DNA of 64,000 nucleotides from Chryseobacterium sp. 18061 (lineage in GTDB: Bacteria > Pseudomonadota > Gammaproteobacteria > Enterobacterales > Enterobacteriaceae): positions 62,001 to 126,000 of the forward strand of contig CACSKA010000004.1 of the NCBI GenBank assembly GCA_902706205.1. The letters are read 5' to 3'. The notes beneath the pieces are model-generated. The model did not search any database and was not told the origin of the DNA. It saw only the letters and a list, made by a program, of their open reading frames with translations. Shown piece after piece: positions 1 through 11,750 of the stretch (positions are counted from its first letter, which is position 1; every line of letters starts with the position of its first letter). Position numbers and translations under genes: made by a program.

Positions 1-3405
<3,405 letters not shown>

Positions 3406-3486
3406 TTTATTTCGCCGGCGACCAATTATCAGCCCAACCCATAAAGGGGATCATAACCCTGGCATAATAAAACGTTAAAGGGCTGT

Positions 3487-5205
3487 ATGATGAATATTCA
3501 ACAAATTGTGAGCTTTATTGGATTTACCCTCCTGGTTGCCGTCGTCACCTGGTGGAAAGTTCGAAAGCAGGATACCGGTTCAGAACAAGGATATTTCCTC
3601 GCAGGACGTTCGTTAAAAGCACCGATAATTGCCGCCTCGCTAATGCTGACCAACCTCTCCACCGAACAGTTGGTGGGGCTCTCCGGTCAGGCCTATCGCA
3701 GCGGCATGTCAGTGATGGGCTGGGAAGTCACCTCGGCGGTGACACTTATCTTCCTCGCGCTGATTTTCCTGCCGCGCTACCTGCAACGCGGCATCGCCAC
3801 CATTCCTGATTTTCTCGAAGAGCGGTACGACAAAACTACCCGCATCATCATCGATTTCTGTTTTCTCATCGCCACCGGCGTTTGTTTCCTGCCGATCGTC
3901 CTCTACTCTGGCGCGTTGGCGCTCAACAGCCTGTTTCACGTTAGCGATTCGCTGGGCATTTCTCAGGGCGCGGCCATTTGGCTGCTGGTGATTTTGTTAG
4001 GCGTGGCGGGCATTCTCTACGCGGTTGTTGGCGGAATGCGCGCAATGGCGATTGCCGATTCGATTAACGGCATCGGCCTGGTGATTGGCGGCCTGATGGT
4101 GCCAGTCTTTGGTCTGATAGTGATGGGCGGCGGCAGCTTTTTTCAAGGTCTGGAAAGGCTCACCACCGTACACGCCGAAAAACTGAACTCCATCGGTGGT
4201 AGTCATGATCCGCTGCCAATTGGCGCAGCATTCACCGGGCTTATCCTCGTGAACACCTTCTACTGGTGCACCAATCAGGGCATTGTCCAGCGTACGCTGG
4301 CCTCGAAAAGTCTCGCTGAAGGACAAAAGGGCGCGCTGCTGACCGCGGTGTTAAAGATGCTCGACCCGCTGATTCTGGTACTGCCGGGGCTTATCGCGTT
4401 TCATCTGTTTCAGGATTTACCGAGCGCCGACATGGCCTATCCGGCGCTGGTCAGCAAAGTGCTGCCCGTGCCGCTGGTCGGCTTTTTTGGTGCGGTGTTA
4501 TTTGGCGCAGTGATCAGCACCTTCAATGGTTTTCTCAACAGCGCCAGCACGCTGTTCAGCATGGGGATTTATCGCCGCATCATCAATGAAAACGCTCAGC
4601 CGGCTCAGCTGGTGCGCGTAGGGCGACGGTTTGGTTTGCTCATCGCCGTGGTGTCGCTGCTGGTTGCGCCGTGGATAGCCAACGCGCCGGAAGGACTCTA
4701 CAGCTGGATGAAACAGCTCAACGGTATCTACAACGTACCGCTGGTGACCATCATCATCATGGGCTTTTTCTTCCCGCGCATCCCGGCCCTGGCCGCCAAA
4801 GTGGCGATGTTCCTCGGTATTTGCAGCTACATCACCATCAACTACCTGGTGAAATTCGATATCCATTTCCTTTACGTGCTGGCCTGCACCTTCTGTATCA
4901 ATGTGGTGGTTATGCTGGTGATTGGTGCCCTCAAACCCCGCGCCACGCCGTTCAAATTTCACGATGCCTTTGCGGTGGATATGCAACCGTGGAAAAACGC
5001 GAAGATGGCCTCAGTGGGCATTCTGTTCGCGATGATTGGCGTGTACTCCGGGCTGGCGCAGTTCGGTGGCTATCACGTGCAGTGGCTGACCATTCTGAGC
5101 TACGGCATCACCGCCGCGGTGGTGGTGTATCTCATTTTCTCTCGCTGGCAGGCGCGCCGCGTTGAGCCTGCCGTTTTCGCTTCAGATATTAAGGAGAAGC
5201 CATGA
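3487..5205 (+). CDS. yidK: Sodium:solute symporter (SSS family), YidK
   Basis: This is a 572-residue inner-membrane symporter with about 14 hydrophobic segments. The SSS-family signature is visible in GYFLAGRSL (about residues 37-45), followed by the LTNLSTEQLVG segment that forms the sodium/substrate region. It likely imports the sulfated or desulfated sugar handled by the next gene. Two methionines stand at the start; AAAGGG lies just upstream. The stop overlaps the sulfatase start by ATGA, so the two are one operon under the divergent AraC regulator. The substrate is not determined. Confidence 0.88.
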   Translation: MMNIQQIVSFIGFTLLVAVVTWWKVRKQDTGSEQGYFLAGRSLKAPIIAASLMLTNLSTEQLVGLSGQAYRSGMSVMGWEVTSAVTLIFLALIFLPRYLQRGIATIPDFLEERYDKTTRIIIDFCFLIATGVCFLPIVLYSGALALNSLFHVSDSLGISQGAAIWLLVILLGVAGILYAVVGGMRAMAIADSINGIGLVIGGLMVPVFGLIVMGGGSFFQGLERLTTVHAEKLNSIGGSHDPLPIGAAFTGLILVNTFYWCTNQGIVQRTLASKSLAEGQKGALLTAVLKMLDPLILVLPGLIAFHLFQDLPSADMAYPALVSKVLPVPLVGFFGAVLFGAVISTFNGFLNSASTLFSMGIYRRIINENAQPAQLVRVGRRFGLLIAVVSLLVAPWIANAPEGLYSWMKQLNGIYNVPLVTIIIMGFFFPRIPALAAKVAMFLGICSYITINYLVKFDIHFLYVLACTFCINVVVMLVIGALKPRATPFKFHDAFAVDMQPWKNAKMASVGILFAMIGVYSGLAQFGGYHVQWLTILSYGITAAVVVYLIFSRWQARRVEPAVFASDIKEKP

Positions 5206-6695
5206 GCCGCCCGAATTTCCTGTTCATCATGACCGACACCCAGGCCACCAACATGGTCGGGTGTTACAGCGGGAAACCGTTGAATACGCAACATATCGAC
5301 AGCCTGGCTGCGGAAGGCATCCGCTTTAATTCCGCGTATACCTGCTCCCCTGTCTGTACGCCCGCGCGCGCCGGGCTGTTCACCGGAATTTATGCCAATC
5401 AGTCCGGACCGTGGACCAACAACGTCGCGCCGGGGAAAAACATCTCCACCATGGGGCGCTATTTCCAGGATGCGGGCTATCACACTTGCTTCATCGGCAA
5501 ATGGCATCTCGACGGGCACGACTATTTCGGCACCGGCGTGTGCCCGCCGGAATGGGACGCGGAGTACTGGTTCGATGGCGCGAATTATTTGTCAGAACTG
5601 ACCGAGGAGCAGATCAGTCTGTGGCGCAACGGGCTGAACAGCGTGGACGATTTACAGGCACATCAGATAGATGAAACCTTCACCTGGGCGCATCGCATCA
5701 GCAACCGGGCGGTTGATTTTCTGCATCAGCCCACACGCAGCGACGAGCCATTCCTGATGGTGGTGTCCTACGACGAGCCGCATCACCCGTTCACCTGCCC
5801 GGTGGAGTATCTGGAGAAATATCAGGACTTTTACTACGATTTGGGCGAAAAGGCGCACGACAGCCTGGACGGCAAACCGCTGCATCATCGACTGTGGGCG
5901 GAAGCAATGCCTTCGCCCGTCGGAGAAGACGCCTGCTATCACCATCCGATGTATTTTGCCTGCAATGATTTTGTCGACGATCAGATTGGCCGGGTGATTA
6001 ACGCTCTCACGGCCGAACAGCGTGAAAACACCTGGGTGATTTATACCTCGGATCACGGCGAAATGATGGGGGCGCACAAGCTCATCAGTAAAGGTGCGGC
6101 GATGTACGATGACATCACCCGCATCCCCCTGATTATGCGGCCTCCGCACGGGGAACCGACGCAGGTGAACACGCCCGTCAGCCACATTGATTTGCTGCCC
6201 ACTATGATGGCGCTGGCGGGCATTCATCAGCCCGACATTTTGCCCGGTGAAAATATCCTGCGCGCCAATGCCGATCGTGGGGTGATGGTGGAATTTAATC
6301 GCTATGAAATCGAACACGACAGCTTCGGCGGTTTTATTCCGGTGCGCTGCTGGGTAACGGATCGCTGGAAACTGGTGCTCAACCTGTTTACCACGGATGA
6401 GCTGTACGACAGACACAACGATCCGGATGAACTGCGCAACCTGATTGAAGATGCCGACTACGTGAGTATTCGCGATGCGATGCACGACAGCCTGTTGGAT
6501 TACATGGATAAAATCCGCGATCCATTCCGCACCTATCAGTGGAGTTTGCGTCCTTGGCGCACGCAGGCGCAGCCGCGCTGGATGGGCGCGTTCCGCCCGC
6601 GGCCGGAAGATGGCTACTCGCCGGTGGTGCGTGACTACGATACCGGCCTGCCCACTCAGGGTGTTAAGGTGGAAGAGAAAACGCAGAAGTTTTGA
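5202..6695 (+). CDS. yidJ: Cys-type arylsulfatase family protein, YidJ
   Basis: This 497-residue type I sulfatase hydrolyses a sulfate ester. The active-site signature CTPAR is present; its cysteine at residue 52 must be oxidised to formylglycine. Metal ligands are suggested by the N-terminal MTDTQ and the downstream SDHGEMMG motif. There is no signal peptide, so the enzyme is cytoplasmic and would act on an imported sulfated substrate. The dedicated maturase yidF lies four genes downstream, and the symporter yidK is translationally coupled upstream. This points to a sulfated-carbohydrate scavenging unit. The natural substrate is unknown. Confidence 0.9.
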   Translation: MSRPNFLFIMTDTQATNMVGCYSGKPLNTQHIDSLAAEGIRFNSAYTCSPVCTPARAGLFTGIYANQSGPWTNNVAPGKNISTMGRYFQDAGYHTCFIGKWHLDGHDYFGTGVCPPEWDAEYWFDGANYLSELTEEQISLWRNGLNSVDDLQAHQIDETFTWAHRISNRAVDFLHQPTRSDEPFLMVVSYDEPHHPFTCPVEYLEKYQDFYYDLGEKAHDSLDGKPLHHRLWAEAMPSPVGEDACYHHPMYFACNDFVDDQIGRVINALTAEQRENTWVIYTSDHGEMMGAHKLISKGAAMYDDITRIPLIMRPPHGEPTQVNTPVSHIDLLPTMMALAGIHQPDILPGENILRANADRGVMVEFNRYEIEHDSFGGFIPVRCWVTDRWKLVLNLFTTDELYDRHNDPDELRNLIEDADYVSIRDAMHDSLLDYMDKIRDPFRTYQWSLRPWRTQAQPRWMGAFRPRPEDGYSPVVRDYDTGLPTQGVKVEEKTQKF

Positions 6696-6701
6696 TGACC
6701 G

Positions 6702-6733
6702 CTTTCGCCCTCTCTCACGGGAGCGGGCGAAGG
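6702..6733. terminator. Hairpin between yidJ and yidH
   Basis: An imperfect stem (CTTTCGCCC against GGGCGAAGG, extended by CTC/GAG) sits in the 53-bp gap. It lacks a U-tract on the + strand, so it may attenuate or stabilise operon mRNA rather than terminate it. Confidence 0.4.
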
Positions 6734-6748
6734 CGTAAAGGAGCATAA

Positions 6749-7096
6749 ATGAAAATATCCCGCCTCGGTGAAGCGCCGGATTACCGTTTCTCGTTGGCTA
6801 ATGAGCGCACCTTTTTGGCCTGGGTCCGCACCGCGCTCGGCTTTCTGGCGGCAGGCGTCGGGCTTGATCAGCTGGCACCCGATTTCGCGACGCCGCTCAT
6901 CCGTGAAGTGTTGGCGCTTTTGCTGTGCCTGTTTGCGGGCGTGCTGGCGATTTATGGCTATCTACGCTGGTTGAATAACGAAAAAGCGATGCGCCTGAAA
7001 CGGGATTTGCCCTACACCCGTGGGCTGCTGATTATCAGCGTCTCGTTACTGGCCGTAGCGGCGGCAGTCATGCTGCTGGTGTTTTATGCCGGATAA
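6749..7096 (+). CDS. yidH: DUF202 inner-membrane protein YidH
   Basis: This is a 115-residue protein with three hydrophobic segments. The DUF202 N-terminal signature NERTFLAWVRTALGF is near residues 18-32. Its end overlaps the next DUF202 gene by 11 bp. The same pair (yidH-yidG) stands in this position in E. coli. The molecular role of the family is unknown; the operon context suggests a membrane partner of the sulfatase or symporter system, which is inference only. Confidence 0.86.
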   Translation: MKISRLGEAPDYRFSLANERTFLAWVRTALGFLAAGVGLDQLAPDFATPLIREVLALLLCLFAGVLAIYGYLRWLNNEKAMRLKRDLPYTRGLLIISVSLLAVAAAVMLLVFYAG

Positions 7097-7448
7097 ACGC
7101 AAAGCTCGTCGCGAAAGCGATCCGGGTTTGCAGCCGGAGCGCACCTCGCTGGCCTGGTTGCGTACTCTGTTGGGCTACGGTGCCTTGATGGCGTTGGCTG
7201 TCAAACACAGCTGGCATCGCGCGGGGACGCCGTTCTGGCTATCGTTGGTGGTGCTTGCGTTGGTGGCAGCGGTTCTCTGGCGCTATACCCGGCAGCGGAA
7301 TTTAATGGCGGAAGAAACGTCTGATTTTTTACATCCGCGCGCAGTGCGTGACAAATTTATGATCTCCCTCGCAGTGCTCTCCCTCGCAATATTGTTTGCT
7401 GTAACACATCTTAAGCAAATCGTGCTGTTTATCAAAGGAGTCACATGA
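7086..7448 (+). CDS. yidG: DUF202 inner-membrane protein YidG
   Basis: This is a second, diverged DUF202 protein of 120 residues, with the family motif ERTSLAWLRTLLGYG followed by three hydrophobic segments. It overlaps yidH by 11 bp and the maturase gene by ATGA, so the three genes are translationally coupled. Two consecutive DUF202 genes suggest a heteromeric membrane complex. Function is not known. Confidence 0.86.
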   Translation: MPDKRKARRESDPGLQPERTSLAWLRTLLGYGALMALAVKHSWHRAGTPFWLSLVVLALVAAVLWRYTRQRNLMAEETSDFLHPRAVRDKFMISLAVLSLAILFAVTHLKQIVLFIKGVT

Positions 7449-8557
7449 CAGGCTGTCACGTCATGGCCAAACCGGCCAGTTCGCGCTGTAACCTTCACTG
7501 CCGCTACTGCTTTTACCTCGATAAACCCCAGCAAGCTGACATGAGCGATGCCACACTCGAGGCGTTTATTCGCCAGCAGATTGAGGCGCAGCCGGGGGAT
7601 GACGTGCAGTTTGCGTGGCAGGGCGGTGAGCCGACGCTGTGTGGCGTGGATTTTTTCCGCCGTGTGGTGGCGCTACAGCAGCGGTATGCCGGTGAAAAGC
7701 GCATCTATAACGCTTTTCAGACCAACGGGATTTTGCTGAACGATGAATGGTGCCGCTTTTTTAAAGCGCACGGCTGGCTGGTGGGCGTATCGATAGACGG
7801 ACCCGCGGAAATGCACGACACCATGCGCGTCAGCCGCAGCGAAAATCCAACTCACCAGAAGGTGCTGCGCGCCATCGAAACCCTGAAAGCGCACGACGTA
7901 GAGTTTAACTTGCTGGTGGTGGTGGGCCGTCATAACTGTGCGAAGCCGCAGACGCTTTACCGCTATTTGCGGGAGCTCGGGACGCCGTTTATACAATTTA
8001 TTCCACTGCTGGAGATGAACGACGATCGGACGCCGGACGACCACTCTGTTCCTGCCGATGCATGGGGCGCGTTTCTGCGCGGCGTGTTTGATGTGTGGGT
8101 GCGGGAAGATATCGGCCGCGTGTTTGTGCAGCTGTTCGATTCAACGCTCGGCATATGGAACGGGTTTTCCTCACAAATGTGCGCCATGAGTGAAACCTGT
8201 GGCCACGCGTTTGCGCTGGAAAGTAACGGCGATGTGTATCAATGCGATCACTACGTTTCTCCGTCGTACCGTCTCGGCAATATCCATCATCAGACGCTGA
8301 GTGACATAAACGCCAGCGATGCTGCGCGTGATTTTGGCCTCGACAAAAAGCGTACCATCAGCAACGAATGCCGCACCTGCCGTGCATTGCGTCTTTGTAA
8401 CGGCGACTGCCCAAAACACCGCGACGCCAGCGGGAAAAGCGCACTCTGCGAAGGATATCTCGATTTTTTCAGCTACACCGCAGCGTACATGAAAGTCATG
8501 CGCGATTTAATTCGCCATCAACGTTCGCCGATGGAAATTATGACGATATTAAAATGA
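7445..8557 (+). CDS. yidF: Anaerobic sulfatase-maturating enzyme (radical SAM), full-length YidF
   Basis: This 370-residue radical SAM/SPASM enzyme converts the active-site cysteine of sulfatases to formylglycine without oxygen. The 4Fe-4S site CNLHCRYC uses Cys15, Cys19 and Cys22. Auxiliary-cluster cysteines appear in the C-terminal SPASM part (CGHAF, YQCDHY, CRTCRALRLCNGDC). Its expected target is YidJ, encoded upstream in the same overlapping gene set. E. coli K-12 carries only a short yidF of about 165 residues as I remember it, whereas this copy has a complete catalytic and SPASM architecture. The start overlaps yidG by ATGA. Confidence 0.92.
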   Translation: MTGCHVMAKPASSRCNLHCRYCFYLDKPQQADMSDATLEAFIRQQIEAQPGDDVQFAWQGGEPTLCGVDFFRRVVALQQRYAGEKRIYNAFQTNGILLNDEWCRFFKAHGWLVGVSIDGPAEMHDTMRVSRSENPTHQKVLRAIETLKAHDVEFNLLVVVGRHNCAKPQTLYRYLRELGTPFIQFIPLLEMNDDRTPDDHSVPADAWGAFLRGVFDVWVREDIGRVFVQLFDSTLGIWNGFSSQMCAMSETCGHAFALESNGDVYQCDHYVSPSYRLGNIHHQTLSDINASDAARDFGLDKKRTISNECRTCRALRLCNGDCPKHRDASGKSALCEGYLDFFSYTAAYMKVMRDLIRHQRSPMEIMTILK

Positions 8558-8565
8558 CTCAGCAG

Positions 8566-8590
8566 GCCCGGCAATTGTGCTCCGCCGGGC
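8566..8590. terminator. Bidirectional hairpin between yidF and emrD
   Basis: GCCCGGC pairs with GCCGGGC around an 11-base loop in the 44-bp gap between two convergent genes. It can serve both strands, although no long T-run follows. Confidence 0.6.
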
Positions 8591-8601
8591 GTATCTCCGC
8601 T

Positions 8602-9786
8602 TTAAATCGTCTGCTGATGCTGATTAAACCGTGAAGCCAACGGCAGCCAGCACAGCAATATCAACAGTCCCATCAGCGTCATCAGCAGGCCCAGACTGCT
8701 TTGTCCGGTTTGCGGGAGCAACGCGGAAAGCCAGGCTAGCGCACCGGAACCGATGTTCTGCAAGCCGCCGATCAGCGCTCCGGCGGTTCCGGCGAGGAAC
8801 GGGAACGGCTCCATCGCGCCGCTGGTAGCGAGCGGGAACAGCATCCCGGCACCGAAGAAGAAAAGCGACGCAGGGACCAACAGCGTCCAGACGTTCATCA
8901 CCCCGAGAAGGCCTGGGATCCACATCATCAGCCCCGCCAGCAGACAGCTAATGACCGACTGCCACATCATGCTGGAGAAGCGCTTGTTCTGGCGTCCGGC
9001 GAACCAGGCGCCGAAAAACGCCGCCGGGATCGGCAGAATAAACAGAATACTCACCACCATACTGCTCAGCCCAAGCCCTGCGCCCAGCAGCACGCCGGAG
9101 CAAGCTTCGAACACTGCAATTCCAGCCAGGCCGCCAATCAGCATCATCACATAGCAGGTGAACGGTCCGTTGCCGAGCAGCGTTTTATAACGCGTGGTAA
9201 AGCGGGTTGGCGGCGCATCCTGGGGACGCGTTTCCGGCATCCAGCGCGCCATGCTCAGCGTCACGCCCATACACAGCACCAACAGGAAACCGTAGCACGC
9301 GCGCCAGCTCCAGACCGTATCGAGCATCCCGCCAATCAGCGGTGCCAGCAGCGGGCTGACCAGAATGCCCATGTTCAGCAAACTGTTCGCATGGCGCAGC
9401 TGCGTGCCTTCATACAGGTCGCGCGGCAGGGTGCGCGCCATGACGCCGCCCACGCCGGTGCCCATGCCCTGCAGCGCGCTGGCGGCAATCAGTATCGTCA
9501 GGCTGTGCGTGGTCATGGCAATAACCGTCGCCAGCATAAAAATCGTCATGCCGACGAGGATAACCGGTCGGCGGCCCACGCGGTCTGAAAGCGGACCGTA
9601 GAATAATTGCGACACGCCGTAGGTCAGTAGATATGCGGCCATGACACTCTGGACCGCACCTTCACGCACGTTCAGTTCGCGCGCCATGTCAGCAATGGCT
9701 GGAATATAAATGGTTTGCGCCATCTGTCCGACGGCGACCAGCAGCACCAGCATCAGCAGCAAATTGACGTTCTTATGCCTTTTCAT
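8602..9786 (-). CDS. emrD: Multidrug efflux MFS transporter EmrD
   Basis: This 394-residue major-facilitator drug exporter has 12 hydrophobic segments. The MFS motif A-like loop FYGPLSDRVGRRPVIL lies near residue 65, and motif C-like glycines are in the fifth segment. The length and sequence match E. coli EmrD, which exports uncouplers and detergents. It keeps its E. coli position next to yidF, but an extra EamA gene separates it from the tisB locus here. The 175 bp upstream contain no other recognisable gene. Confidence 0.93.
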   Translation of the reverse strand: MKRHKNVNLLLMLVLLVAVGQMAQTIYIPAIADMARELNVREGAVQSVMAAYLLTYGVSQLFYGPLSDRVGRRPVILVGMTIFMLATVIAMTTHSLTILIAASALQGMGTGVGGVMARTLPRDLYEGTQLRHANSLLNMGILVSPLLAPLIGGMLDTVWSWRACYGFLLVLCMGVTLSMARWMPETRPQDAPPTRFTTRYKTLLGNGPFTCYVMMLIGGLAGIAVFEACSGVLLGAGLGLSSMVVSILFILPIPAAFFGAWFAGRQNKRFSSMMWQSVISCLLAGLMMWIPGLLGVMNVWTLLVPASLFFFGAGMLFPLATSGAMEPFPFLAGTAGALIGGLQNIGSGALAWLSALLPQTGQSSLGLLMTLMGLLILLCWLPLASRFNQHQQTI

Positions 9787-9961
9787 TCGATGATTACTTT
9801 GTGAAGGGTTAAAAAGAAAGAATATGTGACTATGAAATCAGCAAAGTCCGCGAGGAATCTACCACAGTAAAATGACAGAACAACCACCGGGGAAGGATCG
9901 ACGAAACGGCATCAGGCAGGTTTTGTAAACGATATTCGGCAACAATTATTGCCAGCGTGGA

Positions 9962-10795
9962 TCAGGACAGGCGCAGCATGATTGCGCCGAGGGCAATCCC
10001 GCAGGCGGCGGCCAGGCGCAACCACGTCACTCGCTCTTTGAGGATAACCAGTGCAATGGCCGCCCCGAACAGAATTGAGGTTTCACGCAGCGCCGCGACT
10101 ACCGCCAGCGGCGCCTGAGTCATCGCCCACAGCGCCAGGCCATAAGAGCCCATGGTGCCGATTCCGCCAAAAATGCCCTTCTTCCAGTGAAGTCGCATGT
10201 AGCGGGGGACCTCGAGGCGGCGAGAGACCATCGCCCACCCGAGCAGGCAAAAACCGTTCATCAAAAATGTCCACAGGGTATAGCCGAGCGCAGAGCCGGA
10301 AAGCCGCACGCCAGTGCCATCGACCAGCGTATAACTGGCAATGAAGCAGGCGTTAATCAGCGCCAGCGTCACCCCTTTTCTCGACCCGCTCCGCCCATTT
10401 AGCGCCATCGCCAAAATCGACAGGCAGATAACGCCGATACCCATCCACGCCAATGAAGAAAGTTGCTCGCCCGGTAAAAACAGACTGACCGTCGCCACCA
10501 GCAACGGCGCGGTGCCGCGCATCAGTGGGTAGGTCTGGCTCATGTCTGAGACCTGGTAGGTTTTCGCGACCAGAACGGTGTAAACCACCTGCAACCCGCA
10601 GGAGACAAGCAGCCACGGCGCGCTGGCCAGGGCAGGCTGTGGAGAAAAGGGCAGCAGCACAAAGGCTATCAGCGATGCGGAACCGCTCACGCTGATGGCG
10701 GAGTAGAGTTTATCACTTCCCGCCTTGACGATAGCATTCCAGCTGGCATGCAGCAGGGCGGCAAACAGCAACACAAAAAAGACGGTAAGAGTCAT
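9962..10795 (-). CDS. EamA/DMT-superfamily transporter
   Basis: This 277-residue inner-membrane protein has ten hydrophobic segments arranged as two EamA repeats (about 1-135 and 145-277). The second repeat ends with the typical ALRETSILFGAAIALVILKE stretch. Such proteins export or import small metabolites. It sits between emrD and tisB, where E. coli has no gene, so it is a lineage-specific insertion or retained gene. It reads in the same direction as emrD but 175 bp apart, so joint transcription is uncertain. Substrate unknown. Confidence 0.85.
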   Translation of the reverse strand: MTLTVFFVLLFAALLHASWNAIVKAGSDKLYSAISVSGSASLIAFVLLPFSPQPALASAPWLLVSCGLQVVYTVLVAKTYQVSDMSQTYPLMRGTAPLLVATVSLFLPGEQLSSLAWMGIGVICLSILAMALNGRSGSRKGVTLALINACFIASYTLVDGTGVRLSGSALGYTLWTFLMNGFCLLGWAMVSRRLEVPRYMRLHWKKGIFGGIGTMGSYGLALWAMTQAPLAVVAALRETSILFGAAIALVILKERVTWLRLAAACGIALGAIMLRLS

Positions 10796-10892
10796 GGCAC
10801 AGCCAGTCGTGAGGTGTCATATGACTGTAACATTCTGCTGTATGATCAACCAGCTACAGTGCACAAAACCACCAAACTATGGTGAACGGTTG

Positions 10893-10920
10893 AAAGAGGG
10901 GCGGTTGCCCGCCCCTCTTT
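10893..10920 (-). terminator. Terminator of the tisAB transcript
   Basis: A perfect 12-bp stem (AAAGAGGGGCGG with its complement) closes on the tetraloop TTGC. On the minus strand it ends in CTCTTT, 19 bp after the tisB stop codon. Confidence 0.8.
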
Positions 10921-10938
10921 GGTACGGCCTGAACCTGA

Positions 10939-11028
10939 TTACCGGAAGGTTTTCAGGACTGCATCAAGCAGTTGCAGCAACGCAACCATGAGTTTCAGGA
11001 CCAACACTGCCAGTTCCATTCCACCCAT
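10939..11028 (-). CDS. tisB: TisB, small membrane-depolarising SOS toxin
   Basis: This 29-codon gene was found by reading the minus strand between the EamA gene and ivbL. The peptide contains VLVLKLMVALLQLLDAVLKT, close to E. coli TisB (also 29 residues): a single amphipathic/hydrophobic helix that inserts in the inner membrane, lowers proton motive force and promotes persistence. AGGAG lies 7 bp before the ATG at 11028; a second ATG at 11019 is possible. The 5' leader is about 190 nt long and contains the segment complementary to the IstR RNA, as in E. coli, where ribosome standby rather than the tisB site controls translation. The position next to emrD and ivbL is the E. coli one. Confidence 0.92.
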   Translation of the reverse strand: MGGMELAVLVLKLMVALLQLLDAVLKTFR

Positions 11029-11097
11029 ACGTTTCTCCTGTAGTGTAAGGAGAACTTCCGGCTGACTTACCTTTCCGCTGCCTGTCACCAGCCGTTT

Positions 11098-11118
11098 GTT
11101 GACGTAACACAGTGTGCT
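11098..11118 (-). promoter_or_regulatory. IstR-1 pairing site in the tisAB leader
   Basis: On the + strand this segment repeats the 5' end of the IstR sequence: 17 identical bases (GTTGACGTAACACAGTG), one mismatch, then GCT. Because tisAB is transcribed from the other strand, its mRNA is the complement and can pair with IstR-1 over about 20 nt, blocking leader function. Confidence 0.88.
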
Positions 11119-11220
11119 CTCCCGGGGGTTAAGGCGCTGACGGCACCACCCGTTTCAGCCAGGACTTTTTGCGCGCCGGTCGAACATGCGGCCCCCAAAT
11201 GGCTCACTGCGAACAGCTTC

Positions 11221-11250
11221 AGTATAGATAAATGCTGTATGAATGAACAG
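11221..11250 (-). promoter_or_regulatory. tisAB promoter with LexA box
   Basis: A perfect LexA site (CTGT, 8 bases, ACAG) lies at 11235-11250. Reading the minus strand, a -10 TATACT lies at 11226-11221 and a weak -35 TGTTCA at 11249-11244, 17 bp apart, so LexA would cover the -35 region and spacer. This predicts SOS induction of the toxin mRNA. The same box could control the longer IstR-2 form reported in E. coli. Confidence 0.88.
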
Positions 11251-11314
11251 GTGTTTTGTTGGCGAAATCACAGGGCTGTCCCATACTCATTAATGCGGTA
11301 AACCGTGAGCGAAA

Positions 11315-11343
11315 TTGCGCGATCGCCGCCGATCGCGTATACT
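11315..11343 (+). promoter_or_regulatory. IstR-1 promoter
   Basis: TTGCGC (11315-11320), a 17-bp spacer, and TATACT (11338-11343) form a good sigma-70 promoter. It has no LexA site of its own, as expected for the constitutive antitoxin RNA. Confidence 0.85.
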
Positions 11344-11349
11344 TTTGCC

Positions 11350-11426
11350 GTTGACGTAACACAGTGCGCTTTGCGGATACCACCCGTAAACCACTGACAA
11401 AACCTCGCTCCGGCGGGGTTTTTTGT
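11350..11426 (+). ncRNA. istR: IstR-1 antitoxin sRNA
   Basis: This RNA of about 75 nt starts 7 bp after the promoter -10 and ends at an 8-bp stem (11401-11408 with 11413-11420, loop TCCG) followed by six T residues. Its 5' end, GTTGACGTAACACAGTG, is complementary to the tisAB leader. Size, orientation divergent from tisB, and position before ivbL agree with E. coli IstR-1, which prevents TisB synthesis until SOS induction outruns it. Confidence 0.9.
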
Positions 11427-11444
11427 TTCTGAGGTTTTTCAGGG

Positions 11445-11466
11445 AAACGTGATCGACAACTCAGAT
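11445..11466 (+). promoter_or_regulatory. Possible CRP site upstream of ivbL-ilvBN
   Basis: CGTGA, six bases, ACTCA gives one good and one poor CRP half-site about 70 bp before the likely transcription start near 11528. CRP activation of ilvBN is known in E. coli; the site here is inferred from sequence only. Confidence 0.4.
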
Positions 11467-11552
11467 TTTTGTGGTGAATCATAAAGCGCTTGCTGTGCAA
11501 CGCCGCCTGTGCTTGTATAAATCCAGTCTACATCACAACGTCATGGTCCCTA

Positions 11553-11651
11553 ATGAACATCAACCTGAACGCAATCAACCTACTACCAACTGCGCAACCA
11601 GCCGCAGTGGTCGTCGTGCGTGTGGTGGTGGTCGTCGGCAACGCGCCGTAG
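11553..11651 (+). CDS. ivbL: ilvBN operon leader peptide
   Basis: This is a 32-residue leader too short for most gene finders. It contains the regulatory run AAVVVVRVVVVVGNAP: nine valine codons within eleven, plus upstream leucine codons. Ribosome stalling at these codons when Val or Leu is scarce prevents formation of the attenuator 22 bp downstream. Length and C-terminus equal E. coli IvbL. The ATG at 11553 lies 98 bp before the TAG. Confidence 0.95.
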   Translation: MNINLNAINLLPTAQPAAVVVVRVVVVVGNAP

Positions 11652-11673
11652 GGTCCGGAACACACGATTCCAA

Positions 11674-11705
11674 AACCCCGCCGGCGCAAACCGGCGGGGT
11701 TTTTC
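11674..11705 (+). terminator. ilvBN attenuator
   Basis: An 11-bp GC-rich stem (AACCCCGCCGG with CCGGCGGGGTT) and six-base loop, followed by a T-run, stand between ivbL and ilvB. This is the terminator arm of the attenuation system. Confidence 0.94.
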
Positions 11706-11750
11706 GTTTAAGCCCCCCGGAAAGTCGGCCTACAAGAAAAGGACTGGAGC

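Noticed and set aside
5652..6746. Long open frame opposite yidJ (364 codons)
   Set aside because: It is antisense to a clear sulfatase, Arg/His-rich, and has no ribosome site or domain; a composition artefact of GC-rich coding DNA.
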